DNA from: Hymenobacter actinosclerus
GTDB taxonomy: Bacteria > Bacteroidota > Bacteroidia > Cytophagales > Hymenobacteraceae
DNA length: 64,000 nt
Assembly (NCBI RefSeq): GCF_900111515.1
Contig: NZ_FOHS01000001.1
Span: 124,001-188,000, forward strand
Direction of reading: 5' to 3'
Part shown: one piece after another, positions 22,831 through 30,474 of the stretch
Layout: each line of letters opens with the position of its first letter
How positions within the stretch are numbered: the first letter of the stretch is position 1
Program-made: the position numbers and the translations under genes
Notes under the pieces: model-generated
Seen by the model: the letters and a program-made list of their open reading frames with translations, nothing else
Database searches by the model: none
What the model was told of the DNA's origin: nothing

Positions 22831-24561
22831 ATACTTGTCCGCATTTTTTTGCACCTCAACGGCCTGGATTTTACTATCAGCCCCCACAATGAGATGTATG
22901 TAGCTCCGGCTGTTTTTCCTCGTCGCCCGCGCAGCGGGCGTATTATTGGTTTTTCTAATTTGATCAGAGATAAGTTGCGCAGAATAAGTGTCGCCCGGCT
23001 GGAGGTTTGGGGCGGGCTGGGAGCCAGGTATATGGAAAGTAATGTAACTAACTCGTCCGGGCTGCTCCATTGGCCGGGTATCCGCGTCTGGCGCGTCGCC
23101 GGAACTGGGCCGGGCCGTTGGCGGCGGCAGTGACGGCAATGGCGAGGCGGCATCTGTAAAACCCTCGTTCGCGAACGTAATAGGTATGGTGAAATACACC
23201 GGCACCGGCTGCCCATTCTGACGGCCGGGCGTCCATTTGCCGGGCAGGTTGCGCACGGCATTCAGGGCCGCCTCATCAAGCTGTTGGGCTAGCTCTTTGG
23301 AAACCTTGGGATTATCTTTTCCGGCGCCCTTCTGCACCTCGGCAGAACTGATTTTACCATCGGCGCCCACCACGAACTTTACGAAGGCCCGCCCCTCTAC
23401 CTTAGCCGCCAGCGCGGCGGGCGGGTACTTAACCAGCTTTCCGATATCGCCTAATAACTGCTCCTGGCCGCCCTCATACATCGGCATCTGCTCCACATAA
23501 CTGTAGGGGTCGCCCGGCTTGTGCCGCGCGGCCTCGACCGTTGAAGCGGCGGAAACCAGCGCGGGCGGTGGTGGGGGCGGAATTGCGTTTTCAACTTCTT
23601 TTTCGCAGGCCAACAGGCCTAGTAGCAGGCCGGCGCTCAGGGGCAGCGGCAGCCAGCGTTTCCAGCGGCGAAGGGGGGCGGAGGTCGTCAGCATGCGAAT
23701 ACGGGTTAAGGTGAAAGAGGAATTGAAGGAGTGCGCCAGGGGCAGATCGGGACCGAAGCGGCCCAGCGCCAGCCGGGCCAGCAGGGCCGGGTAGGCCGCC
23801 GGGCCGGCGGCTTCGGAACCGGCCACGGGGCTACCGGCACCCACTTGTACTGCCGCCGCGTCGGCCAGAAACTCGTGAAGCTGGGCCAGGGCCGGCGGCA
23901 GCAGGTGCGCGAACGGCACCGGCCAGAGCAGCGCCCGGGCTACTTCGAGCAGCAGCCGCTGCCGGGTGTGGTGGCCGCGCACGTGGGCCAGCTCGTGGGC
24001 CAGTACGGCGCGGGCCTCGGCAGGCGCGAGTGGGGCGGTTTCATCCCAGAACACCAACCGCCCAAACGAGCTGATGGGCCGCTGCCCGCCGGTGCGCACC
24101 AGCACGTAGTCCGGGTGGGTTTCGCGGGGCAGGTGGCGGGTGCTACGGTGCAGGTGCAGTAGCTGCACTGCCAGCCGCAGCAGTAGCAGCGCCGCGCCCG
24201 TTGCGTATAGCCCCAGCAGCCACGGCAGCGGCCCGGCTGCGGGCCCTTCGCTCAGCTCGCGCACCGCTACGGCCGGCAGCAGCCCTCCGCTTAGCAGCCC
24301 GGCGTTGCCGGGGGCCGCCGCTGGCAGCCAATTGCTTAGCCAGCCGGCCAGCCCCGGCCCCGCGGCCGAAAGCAGCGGCGGCGCCAGCAGCGCCACCCAG
24401 GGCAGCAGGAGCAAAAAGCGGCAATTGAAGCCGAAGAACCGCTCCTGCCGCAGCCCGTAGCGGTAGAGCAGCCAGCCCGCACCCAGCAGCAGTGTACTTT
24501 GCAGGGCCCAGCTAAGCAGGCCGATTGTCGTGGTCGGGAGCAGTAGGGTCAGCGGGGGCAT
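22813..24561 (-). CDS. BlaR1-type M56 metallopeptidase fused to a TonB C-terminal domain
   Basis: A 582-residue membrane protein. The N-terminal half has four or so membrane segments and the M56 zinc site H189-E-L-A-H193, with LHEFLAD (E230) as the probable third ligand. A further membrane helix (about 303-319) leads to a Pro-rich linker and a TonB C-terminal domain (about 375-465: KYPPAALAAKVEGRAFVKFV, VRNLPGKWTPG, PVYFTIPITF). A second TonB-like repeat begins near 550 but is cut off. In BlaR1 systems the peptidase cleaves the BlaI repressor. The usual penicillin-binding sensor is absent and TonB domains stand in its place. I use the ATG at 24561, which overlaps blaI by 50 bases. Confidence 0.85.
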   Translation of the reverse strand: MPPLTLLLPTTTIGLLSWALQSTLLLGAGWLLYRYGLRQERFFGFNCRFLLLLPWVALLAPPLLSAAGPGLAGWLSNWLPAAAPGNAGLLSGGLLPAVAVRELSEGPAAGPLPWLLGLYATGAALLLLRLAVQLLHLHRSTRHLPRETHPDYVLVRTGGQRPISSFGRLVFWDETAPLAPAEARAVLAHELAHVRGHHTRQRLLLEVARALLWPVPFAHLLPPALAQLHEFLADAAAVQVGAGSPVAGSEAAGPAAYPALLARLALGRFGPDLPLAHSFNSSFTLTRIRMLTTSAPLRRWKRWLPLPLSAGLLLGLLACEKEVENAIPPPPPPALVSAASTVEAARHKPGDPYSYVEQMPMYEGGQEQLLGDIGKLVKYPPAALAAKVEGRAFVKFVVGADGKISSAEVQKGAGKDNPKVSKELAQQLDEAALNAVRNLPGKWTPGRQNGQPVPVYFTIPITFANEGFTDAASPLPSLPPPTARPSSGDAPDADTRPMEQPGRVSYITFHIPGSQPAPNLQPGDTYSAQLISDQIRKTNNTPAARATRKNSRSYIHLIVGADSKIQAVEVQKNADKYAPTIF

Positions 24562-24949
24562 CGGGCGGGTCGTTAGGGGTGGCGGTTTGGGCGTGGCGCA
24601 GCAGCTCTTCCAGCTGGGCGGCATCCAGGTTTTCTTCCCGGGCAAAAAACGACACCAGCCGGCTGAACGAGCCCCCGAAGTAGCCGCCCAGCAGCTTGCC
24701 CAGCGAAAAGCGCCGGTACTCGTCGCGGGCTACCAGGGCGTGGTAGCGGTGGGTGCGCCCGAAGGCCTCGTGGCCCACGAAGCCCTTCTGGGCCAGAATG
24801 CGGATGATGGTGGATACCGTGGTGACGGCCGGCCGGGGTTCGGGCAGCGCGGGCACCACGTCTTTCACGAAGCAGGGGCCGCGCTGCCAGAGCACCTGCA
24901 TCACCTGCTCTTCGGCGCGGGTCAGTTCGGGGAAAGCGGGGTCGGGCAT
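24512..24949 (-). CDS. BlaI/MecI-family transcriptional repressor
   Basis: A 145-residue winged-helix repressor. LTRAEEQVMQVLWQRGPCFV, TVSTIIRILAQKGFVGHEAF and GRTHRYHALVARDEY match the BlaI DNA-binding domain, and the C-terminal part (SRLVSFFAREENLDAAQLEE) is the dimerisation helix pair. It should repress its own operon until the BlaR1-type protease encoded next cleaves it. The coding regions overlap, which points to co-translation. The promoter region carries three half-sites that are good operator candidates. Confidence 0.93.
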   Translation of the reverse strand: MPDPAFPELTRAEEQVMQVLWQRGPCFVKDVVPALPEPRPAVTTVSTIIRILAQKGFVGHEAFGRTHRYHALVARDEYRRFSLGKLLGGYFGGSFSRLVSFFAREENLDAAQLEELLRHAQTATPNDPPDAPADPTAPDHDNRPA

Positions 24950-25037
24950 CGGGTCGTGGTTGGTTTTTGACTGTTCGTTTTTTCGGGGCTGGCGGCCCGG
25001 GTCCGTTACCCGGATGGGCTGGCAGCTGCCGGTGAAT

Positions 25038-25071
25038 CAAATTTAAACTAAATTTTTAGTTATACAACTAA
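25038..25071 (-). promoter_or_regulatory. blaI promoter with overlapping palindromic operator
   Basis: On the minus strand a TTG (25067-25065) and TAAATTTG (25045-25038) are separated by 19 bases, matching the Bacteroidota sigma-A consensus TTTG/TAnnTTTG. Between and over them lie three alternating half-sites: AACTAAA (25046-25052), TTTAGTT (25055-25061) and AACTAA (25066-25071). They form two overlapping palindromes centred about 15 bases apart. A BlaI dimer bound here would block the promoter. Confidence 0.7.
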
Positions 25072-25092
25072 TGTTTTGGCTGAAAACGAAAA

Positions 25093-26439
25093 ATGCTTCC
25101 GCGCCGCCCTGCCGGAACACCGGGCCGACGGGGCGCGTTGGGTAGATTCGCTGACCAAACAATCTGCCTGATAAGTTGCCTGCCTGTGTTGAATTCGCTG
25201 CTTACCCGTTTTTTCGCTTCCCGTTTTTCCGCATCCGGCCGGGTGCTGGCCCTGCTGTGGCTGACGATGCTGGGCGTTGCGCCCGGCTGCAACAGCAGCT
25301 CGCCGGAGCCTGCGGTTGCCAATCCGCCCACGGTTCCGCCACCGCCGGTAGCTCCGCCCGCACCGGTGCTGGTGGGCAGCAGCCTCATCGGCGAGTACAC
25401 CCCGGCTCAGCTGGCGGCCCGGGTTTCGGATATTCCGCTGGTGGGCACGCTGGCCCGGTATTCGGTGCGCGTGTACCGCCTCACCTACACCACCCAAAAC
25501 ACCGATGGCCATCCGGTAACGGCCTCGGGCGCGGTGCTGGTGCCGGTGGCCCCGGCGGCGGTGCCGGTTATCAGCTACCAGCACGGCACGCTGCAACCCG
25601 ACGAGGAAACCCGGGCCCCCTCGTACTACAGTAGCCGCAGCGAAATCTGGTCGGCCGTGTCGGTGCTGGCCGCTACCGGCTACGTGGTATCGGCCCCCGA
25701 CTATATCGGCTACGGCGCTTCCAGGGCCCTGCCGCACCCCTACGAGCACGGCGCCTCGCTGGCCTCGGCCTCGGCCGATATGCTGCGGGCCACCCGCGAG
25801 TTCTGCGCTCAGCAGAAAATCAGCGTCAACCAGAAAAACTTCCTGCTCGGCTACTCGGAGGGCGGCTACGCCACCCTGGCGCTGCACAAGTTGCTGGAGG
25901 AAAAGTACGCCGCCACGCTGCCTGTAACGGCCAGCGCGCCCGGCGCCGGGGCCTACCACAAGTCGGCCTTCGCCCGGTACATTATGCGCTCTACGGAGCC
26001 ACTGAATTTCCTGAGCACCTACGTGTGGGTGCTGCGCACCTACGACCGGGTGTATCAGCTAAACCGCCCCTTCGGCTACTACTACCAGGAGCCCTACGCC
26101 ACCCGCCTGCAAGCCGATCCGTTCAGCCCGGTACCCCAGCAAGCCGCCCAACTGTTCGCCCCCACGTTCCGCCAGGCCGTGCTCACCGATTCCGACCCGG
26201 CCCTGACGGCCACGCTCACGGCCAACGACGTGTACGACTGGCAGCCGAAAGCCCCCCTGGCCCTGTTCCACGGCACCGCCGATGATTACGTGCCCTTCTT
26301 CAACTCGCAGGATGCCTACAACGCCATGCGCGCCCGCGGCGCTGCTAACGTCGAGCTACGGCCCATCCAGGGCGGCACCCACTTCAGCGCCGCCCCCGTG
26401 TACACGCTGCAAGCCTACGCCTTCATCTCGCAGTTTTAG
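25093..26439 (+). CDS. Alpha/beta hydrolase lipoprotein, secretory-lipase-like
   Basis: A protein of up to 448 residues. A hydrophobic leader ending in a lipobox-like LGVAPGC and a Pro-rich spacer precede an alpha/beta hydrolase of the fungal/bacterial secretory lipase type. Visible elements are VISYQHGT (oxyanion strand), APDYIGYG, the nucleophile elbow GYSEGG, and late in the chain LFHGTADDYVPF (acid) and GGTHF (histidine). It probably cleaves esters outside the inner membrane. The ATG at 25093 gives a long polar start. In-frame GTG (25186) or TTG (25189) codons would give a better signal peptide and may be the true start. Confidence 0.8.
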   Translation: MLPRRPAGTPGRRGALGRFADQTICLISCLPVLNSLLTRFFASRFSASGRVLALLWLTMLGVAPGCNSSSPEPAVANPPTVPPPPVAPPAPVLVGSSLIGEYTPAQLAARVSDIPLVGTLARYSVRVYRLTYTTQNTDGHPVTASGAVLVPVAPAAVPVISYQHGTLQPDEETRAPSYYSSRSEIWSAVSVLAATGYVVSAPDYIGYGASRALPHPYEHGASLASASADMLRATREFCAQQKISVNQKNFLLGYSEGGYATLALHKLLEEKYAATLPVTASAPGAGAYHKSAFARYIMRSTEPLNFLSTYVWVLRTYDRVYQLNRPFGYYYQEPYATRLQADPFSPVPQQAAQLFAPTFRQAVLTDSDPALTATLTANDVYDWQPKAPLALFHGTADDYVPFFNSQDAYNAMRARGAANVELRPIQGGTHFSAAPVYTLQAYAFISQF

Positions 26440-26464
26440 GCAGGCGAGCTGGTGGGGAGGTGAA

Positions 26465-26535
26465 CTGGTGAGTTGCCGTTCTGGGGCCTAACTGCGCCAC
26501 TTGCGCCGACGGGCCTTTGGAACGACAACTCACCC
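26465..26535. repeat. Inverted repeat, family B variant
   Basis: The left side TGGTGAGTTGCCGTTC then GGGGCCTAACTGCGCC pairs imperfectly with the right side GGGCCTTTGGAACGACAACT then CACC. The inner part matches that of the repeats at 18474-18620 and 42996-43111. It lies between the converging hydrolase gene and the small membrane protein gene. Confidence 0.75.
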
Positions 26536-26542
26536 CTCCTCA

Positions 26543-26887
26543 CTATCTCCCCTTCAGCCACGCCCCACTTAGAGCTGCTAAGCCACCTGCCAGCCCGGCC
26601 AGCAAGCCGCTCAGCAGCACCAGCAACCCGGAGTTGCCGCCCAGCGGTAGCAGCGTGGCCACGCGGCCGGCCAGCAGGCCCGCGCCGTGCAGGTTGAGCC
26701 AGGCGGCGGGCAGCCACCAGCTTAGGCCCACGCCCAGCAGCCCAGCCCAGAATGCCGCCCCGGCCGAGGTGCCCCGCCACGCGGCCAGCCCCAGGCACAG
26801 CGGCAGCACTACCCACCACGGCAGCAGCAGCTGGGTCAGGCTGGCCAGCACGAAAATCAGCAGGAAGAGAAAGAGGAAGGGTTTCAT
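26543..26887 (-). CDS. Small hydrophobic membrane protein, unknown function
   Basis: A 114-residue protein composed almost entirely of membrane segments, about four (MKPFLFLFLLIFVLASLTQL, WVVLPLCLGLAAW, AGLLGVGLSWWLPAAW, SGLLVLLSGLLAGLAGGLAA), ending WLKGR. The start is a clear ATG with a hydrophobic first helix. I recognise no family. It is flanked on both sides by inverted repeats and is not obviously co-transcribed with the penicillin acylase gene upstream. Confidence 0.6.
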   Translation of the reverse strand: MKPFLFLFLLIFVLASLTQLLLPWWVVLPLCLGLAAWRGTSAGAAFWAGLLGVGLSWWLPAAWLNLHGAGLLAGRVATLLPLGGNSGLLVLLSGLLAGLAGGLAALSGAWLKGR

Positions 26888-26917
26888 AGGAATTAGGCGG
26901 GCCAGCTTTTTCGGTTC

Positions 26918-27022
26918 CCTGGGGCTGAAGCCCTGGGCTGGTTAGCGGGTTGTTGAAGGCGAAAGAAAGGATAGGGAAAGCGGCTGTTTCTGCTCCGTAA
27001 CCCAAGGCTTTAGCCTTGGAAA
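26918..27022. repeat. Pair of AAGGCTTTAGCCTTGG-like palindromes
   Basis: CCCTGGGGCTGAAGCCCTGG (left) and CCCAAGGCTTTAGCCTTGG (right) are each self-complementary and also related to one another. They lie in the gap between penicillin acylase and the small membrane protein. Confidence 0.55.
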
Positions 27023-27049
27023 ATCGGGTGGCAAGGGCGTTGGGCCGGG

Positions 27050-29545
27050 CTACTTCTCCAGCCGCCAGGCGGCTTGCAGGCGGGGGTGGTTTTCGTCGGC
27101 GGCCTGCAGGAATACCAGTTCGTCGAGTTGGCCGGTGCGCCAGCTTTCGAGCATGTCGTCGTAGTACACCGAGGCAGGGTTGCCGCTCTGGCCGCCGGGG
27201 AAGATGCCGTAGGCACGCACCGGCGCGGCCAAATCCACGACCATGCGCCAGGAGGGGCCGTTGCGCGGGCCGGTGGCGTTTACGCTGCCGGGGCTGCCGC
27301 CGCACCACACGTCGGTGTGGCCGAAGCCGGGCAGCTGGGCCAGGTGGTTGATGTCGGTGCTCTTTTGGTTGGCCCAGGCCCATTGGGGGCCCATTGGGCC
27401 GAATTTGCGGGTGAGGGAGTCGAGAGCGAACCGGAATGAGGCGGCCAGCAAGTCGGGGGCGGTTTCCTTTGGCGGGGTACGCCGGTCGTCGAGCCAGGGG
27501 CTGGCGGGTTCACTAAGCAGTAGGTGGTTGGTCCGGTCGCGGGCCGGGAAGCGCATTTCGAGGCCGGTGGCCTGCTTGCCGAAATCGTCCTCCCACAGCC
27601 GCCGCAAGAGGTCCTGGTACCACAGCTCGAACAGGGTGGCCGCCACGGCATCGGGGCCGTAGTGGTAATCCCAGCGAGCCAGCAGGCGGCGGGCGGCCGT
27701 TTCGGGCGCGGCCGGCGTGGTAGCAGCAGCAGTGGCCGCCGCAGTTGGGCCAGCAGACGAAGCAGCAGAAACAGCCGGCAGATTCGCCAGCATCCAGGGC
27801 AGCATCAGTTGCGCGTTCAGGCCCAAATCGTCGTTCTGCAAAACCCGGAGCGTATCGGCGGTGGCGCGGCGCATGTGGCTTAGCTGCTGGTTGATGCGGT
27901 GGGCCCGGTCCCAGGGCGCGTAGTCCCAGCCCAGATAATACGGGTAGCCGGGCCCGGCCGAATGCTGGTTGGCCGACGACACGTAGCCGCGGGCCGGATT
28001 CAGCACCCGCGGGGTCTGGCTCATGGGTATCCAGCCCGGCCAGTCTTGGCGCGGGTCGGAGCCGTCGAGGATGAACTTGCCCTGCTCGGCGTACTTGAGC
28101 GGGAAGCGGCCGTTGGGCCGGATGGCCACGTCGCCCGTGCGGCTGGCGAAGATGAAGTTCTGGGCCGGCGAGGCGTAGGTGCGCAGGGCCCGGTCGTAAT
28201 CTTGGTAGTTGCGGGCGTGGTTGAGCTTCACGAAGGCCAGCACCTCGTTGGCGCCGGCCGCGTCGTGGGCGGTCCAGCGCAGGGCGTGGCGGATGGGGGT
28301 TTGCTGGTTGAAGACCTTTTCCTCGTGGTCGTACACCACCGGGCCGTGGTGGGTGTAGAGGACGGTATCGAGGCGGTCGGGCCGGCCGCGCACGGCAATG
28401 CGCTCCACTACCCGGCGCACCGGCTTCCAGCGCCCATCGTGCCAGTACTCGCGGCGGTCGGCGTCCTTGAATTTCAGCTGGTACCAGTCGAGCACGTCGC
28501 CGCCCACGTTGGTTACGCCCCAGGCCACGTCGGCATTAAAGCCGATAATAACGGCCGGCGCGCCCGGAATCGTCACACCGTACACGTTCTGGCCCGGCCC
28601 ATGCAGCTGCACCTGGTACCAGATGCTGGGCAGGTTGAGCTGCAAATGCGGGTCGTTGGCCAGCAGCGGCCGGCCCGAGGCCGTGCGCGAGCCCGCCAGG
28701 GCAAAGTTGTTGGAGCCCAGCTCGGCATCGGGCTCCCGGCTGGGCACGAGGCCCGACACGGCAGCGGCAAACGGCGCGGGTACGGGCGGCACCGGCAGGG
28801 GCCGGAAATCCAGCGGCGTGCCCTCCGGCACTACTGGGTCGGCGCGGAAGGGGAAGTCGGGGAACAGGTCGCGGGTGACCTCAGGGCCGTATTTGCTCAG
28901 GATGTTGCTCAGGCGCAAATCGTCGGAGCGGCCGCTCAGGTCCCAGGCCATGAGCTTGAGCAGCAGGGCGCACTTGAGCGGCTGCCACGGCTCGGGCGCG
29001 TAGTCGAGTAGCTTGTACTCAAACGGGTACTCCTTCGGGCTCAGCTGGCCGATGTAGGCATTCACGCCCGCCGAGTACGACTCCAGCACCAGCCGGGTGG
29101 TGTCGTTTTTGAGCATCTCGCGCAACGAGTTTTCGGCCCCGAACGGCAGGCCCATGCGGCGCTGAAACCGGTCGTACTCCAGCGCCCGCTCGCCCACCAC
29201 TTCCGAGATGCGGCCGGCCGCCACGCGGGTCATGAACTCCATCTGCCAGAGCCGGTCGCGGGCCGTGAGGTAGCCCTGGGCGTAGTAGAGGTCGTGGTCG
29301 TTTTCGGCGAAGATGTGGGGCACCCGCCGGTCGTCGAACCGCACCCGCACGGGCTGGTGCAGGCCGGGCAGGTGCAGGGTTTGCTGGGTAGGGAAGTCGG
29401 CGGCCGTTTCGCCGTTCTGCCAGAAGCCCTGGTAGGGGCTCAGCAGCCGGGCCACGGGCGGCACGTCGCCCTGTTTGGTATTTAGTACCCAGGCCAGCAC
29501 AACGGCCGAGAGCAGGGCCAACACAGGTTTCAGCCAACGCAGCAT
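27050..29545 (-). CDS. Penicillin acylase-family Ntn hydrolase
   Basis: An 831-residue precursor with an N-terminal membrane or signal segment (MLRWLKPVLALLSAVVLAWV). It has the layout of penicillin G acylases: an alpha chain up to about residue 277, then Ser278 in LGSNNFALAGSRTASG, which would become the nucleophilic N-terminus of the beta chain after self-cleavage. LLANDPHLQLNLPSIWYQV and GAPAVIIGFNADVAWGVTNV are further family landmarks. Bacteroidota homologues cleave amides such as acyl-homoserine lactones or beta-lactam side chains in the periplasm. The substrate here is unknown. I start at the ATG at 29545 rather than an in-frame TTG two codons earlier. Confidence 0.92.
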   Translation of the reverse strand: MLRWLKPVLALLSAVVLAWVLNTKQGDVPPVARLLSPYQGFWQNGETAADFPTQQTLHLPGLHQPVRVRFDDRRVPHIFAENDHDLYYAQGYLTARDRLWQMEFMTRVAAGRISEVVGERALEYDRFQRRMGLPFGAENSLREMLKNDTTRLVLESYSAGVNAYIGQLSPKEYPFEYKLLDYAPEPWQPLKCALLLKLMAWDLSGRSDDLRLSNILSKYGPEVTRDLFPDFPFRADPVVPEGTPLDFRPLPVPPVPAPFAAAVSGLVPSREPDAELGSNNFALAGSRTASGRPLLANDPHLQLNLPSIWYQVQLHGPGQNVYGVTIPGAPAVIIGFNADVAWGVTNVGGDVLDWYQLKFKDADRREYWHDGRWKPVRRVVERIAVRGRPDRLDTVLYTHHGPVVYDHEEKVFNQQTPIRHALRWTAHDAAGANEVLAFVKLNHARNYQDYDRALRTYASPAQNFIFASRTGDVAIRPNGRFPLKYAEQGKFILDGSDPRQDWPGWIPMSQTPRVLNPARGYVSSANQHSAGPGYPYYLGWDYAPWDRAHRINQQLSHMRRATADTLRVLQNDDLGLNAQLMLPWMLANLPAVSAASSAGPTAAATAAATTPAAPETAARRLLARWDYHYGPDAVAATLFELWYQDLLRRLWEDDFGKQATGLEMRFPARDRTNHLLLSEPASPWLDDRRTPPKETAPDLLAASFRFALDSLTRKFGPMGPQWAWANQKSTDINHLAQLPGFGHTDVWCGGSPGSVNATGPRNGPSWRMVVDLAAPVRAYGIFPGGQSGNPASVYYDDMLESWRTGQLDELVFLQAADENHPRLQAAWRLEK

Positions 29546-29630
29546 AAGCAATCCGGGATTTCGCGGAGCCGGAAGGTAGTAAATGCCGGGCGTTGTTGCA
29601 GTTGAAAGAGCGAGTTACGCTATAAACCAC

Positions 29631-29689
29631 AAAGCTCCGGTAGAGTGGTACCAGCCGTTGAACGGCTGGTACCACTCTACCGGAGCTTT
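29631..29689. repeat. Perfect inverted repeat (29-bp arms, 1-base loop)
   Basis: AAAGCTCCGGTAGAGTGGTA then CCAGCCGTT is followed, after a single G, by its exact complement. A stem this tight can extrude as a cruciform and would also form a strong RNA hairpin with a T-run on the right. It lies between the small beta-barrel gene and the penicillin acylase gene. Confidence 0.92.
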
Positions 29690-29746
29690 TACAGGTCATG
29701 GGCAATGGATGCGTGCCGGAGCAGGCCGCATCAGCCTACTCCTGCA

Positions 29747-30325
29747 CTAGTTGCGGGGCAGGTAGATGCGAAAGCCCAGGTTGAGGGAGAGGGCGCCGTT
29801 GCCGGAGTTGTAGTTGCCGCTGGTGCGCCGGTAGGCCAGCAGGCCCTCCAGGCCCACGGCTGGCGTGATGAAGTAGGAGTAACCCAGCCCGGCACTGGCC
29901 GCAAAATGTACGTCGGTGCTGGAGTAATTTGTTCCGCTAAAATCAGTTTTAGCGCGCGCACTGGTAAGCAGGCCGCCGGCGCTGAGTTCACCAAAGAGCC
30001 GGTGCTTGCTTTCCGAGGGCAGGTAATAGCGCAGCCAGGGCAGCACGCCCACGCTCAGGGTGCGGTTATTTACCTCGCCGTAGCCGCTACTGCTGAAGCG
30101 CTGGTAGCCGATTGGCACCGCAGCCCCCAGGGCCAGATTATCAGCCAGGAATACGCCCGCCGTCGGAATCAGCGTCCCGGAAAAGCTCTTGATCGGTCCG
30201 GACTTCTGATACGTGAAGTTGCCACCGCTCAGACCCAGCACGCGGGTGCCCTGGGTGGTTTGGGCCTGGGCCGCACTACCGGCCAGCAAGGTGGCTGCCA
30301 GCAGCGGCAGAAATAGAATTTTCAT
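29747..30325 (-). CDS. Small outer membrane beta-barrel protein
   Basis: A 192-residue protein with a signal peptide (MKILFLPLLAATLLAGSAAQ, cleavage after AQA). The rest is a series of short amphipathic strands ending in GALSLNLGFRIYLPRN, including AASAGLGYSYFITPAVGLEG. This matches the porin-like family of small beta-barrels with about eight strands common in Bacteroidota. No enzymatic motif is present and the role is unknown. It has its own terminator downstream only in the form of the 29-bp palindrome. Confidence 0.8.
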   Translation of the reverse strand: MKILFLPLLAATLLAGSAAQAQTTQGTRVLGLSGGNFTYQKSGPIKSFSGTLIPTAGVFLADNLALGAAVPIGYQRFSSSGYGEVNNRTLSVGVLPWLRYYLPSESKHRLFGELSAGGLLTSARAKTDFSGTNYSSTDVHFAASAGLGYSYFITPAVGLEGLLAYRRTSGNYNSGNGALSLNLGFRIYLPRN

Positions 30326-30384
30326 CGGTAAAATAAGCTAGTAAGTAGTGGAAAGATGCGCGAATAACGGCCTTTAAAAACGAA

Positions 30385-30427
30385 AATTGCCCCGCCCAAA
30401 CCGTTGCAGCGGGTAGGCGGGGCAATT
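30385..30427. terminator. Terminator after the RND operon
   Basis: AATTGCCCCGCC (30385-30396) pairs perfectly with GGCGGGGCAATT (30416-30427). It lies just beyond the stop of the outer membrane factor gene, the last gene of the minus-strand RND operon. Confidence 0.8.
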
Positions 30428-30474
30428 CGAGAGGCACTGGGCAGGAAGCCGGGAGTGATACCGCTCTTTTTCCC

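Noticed and set aside
22813..24949. A beta-lactam resistance operon
   Set aside because: The BlaR1-like protein lacks the penicillin-sensing domain and no beta-lactamase gene is nearby. The penicillin acylase gene at 27-29.5 kb is a separate unit of a family with broader substrates.
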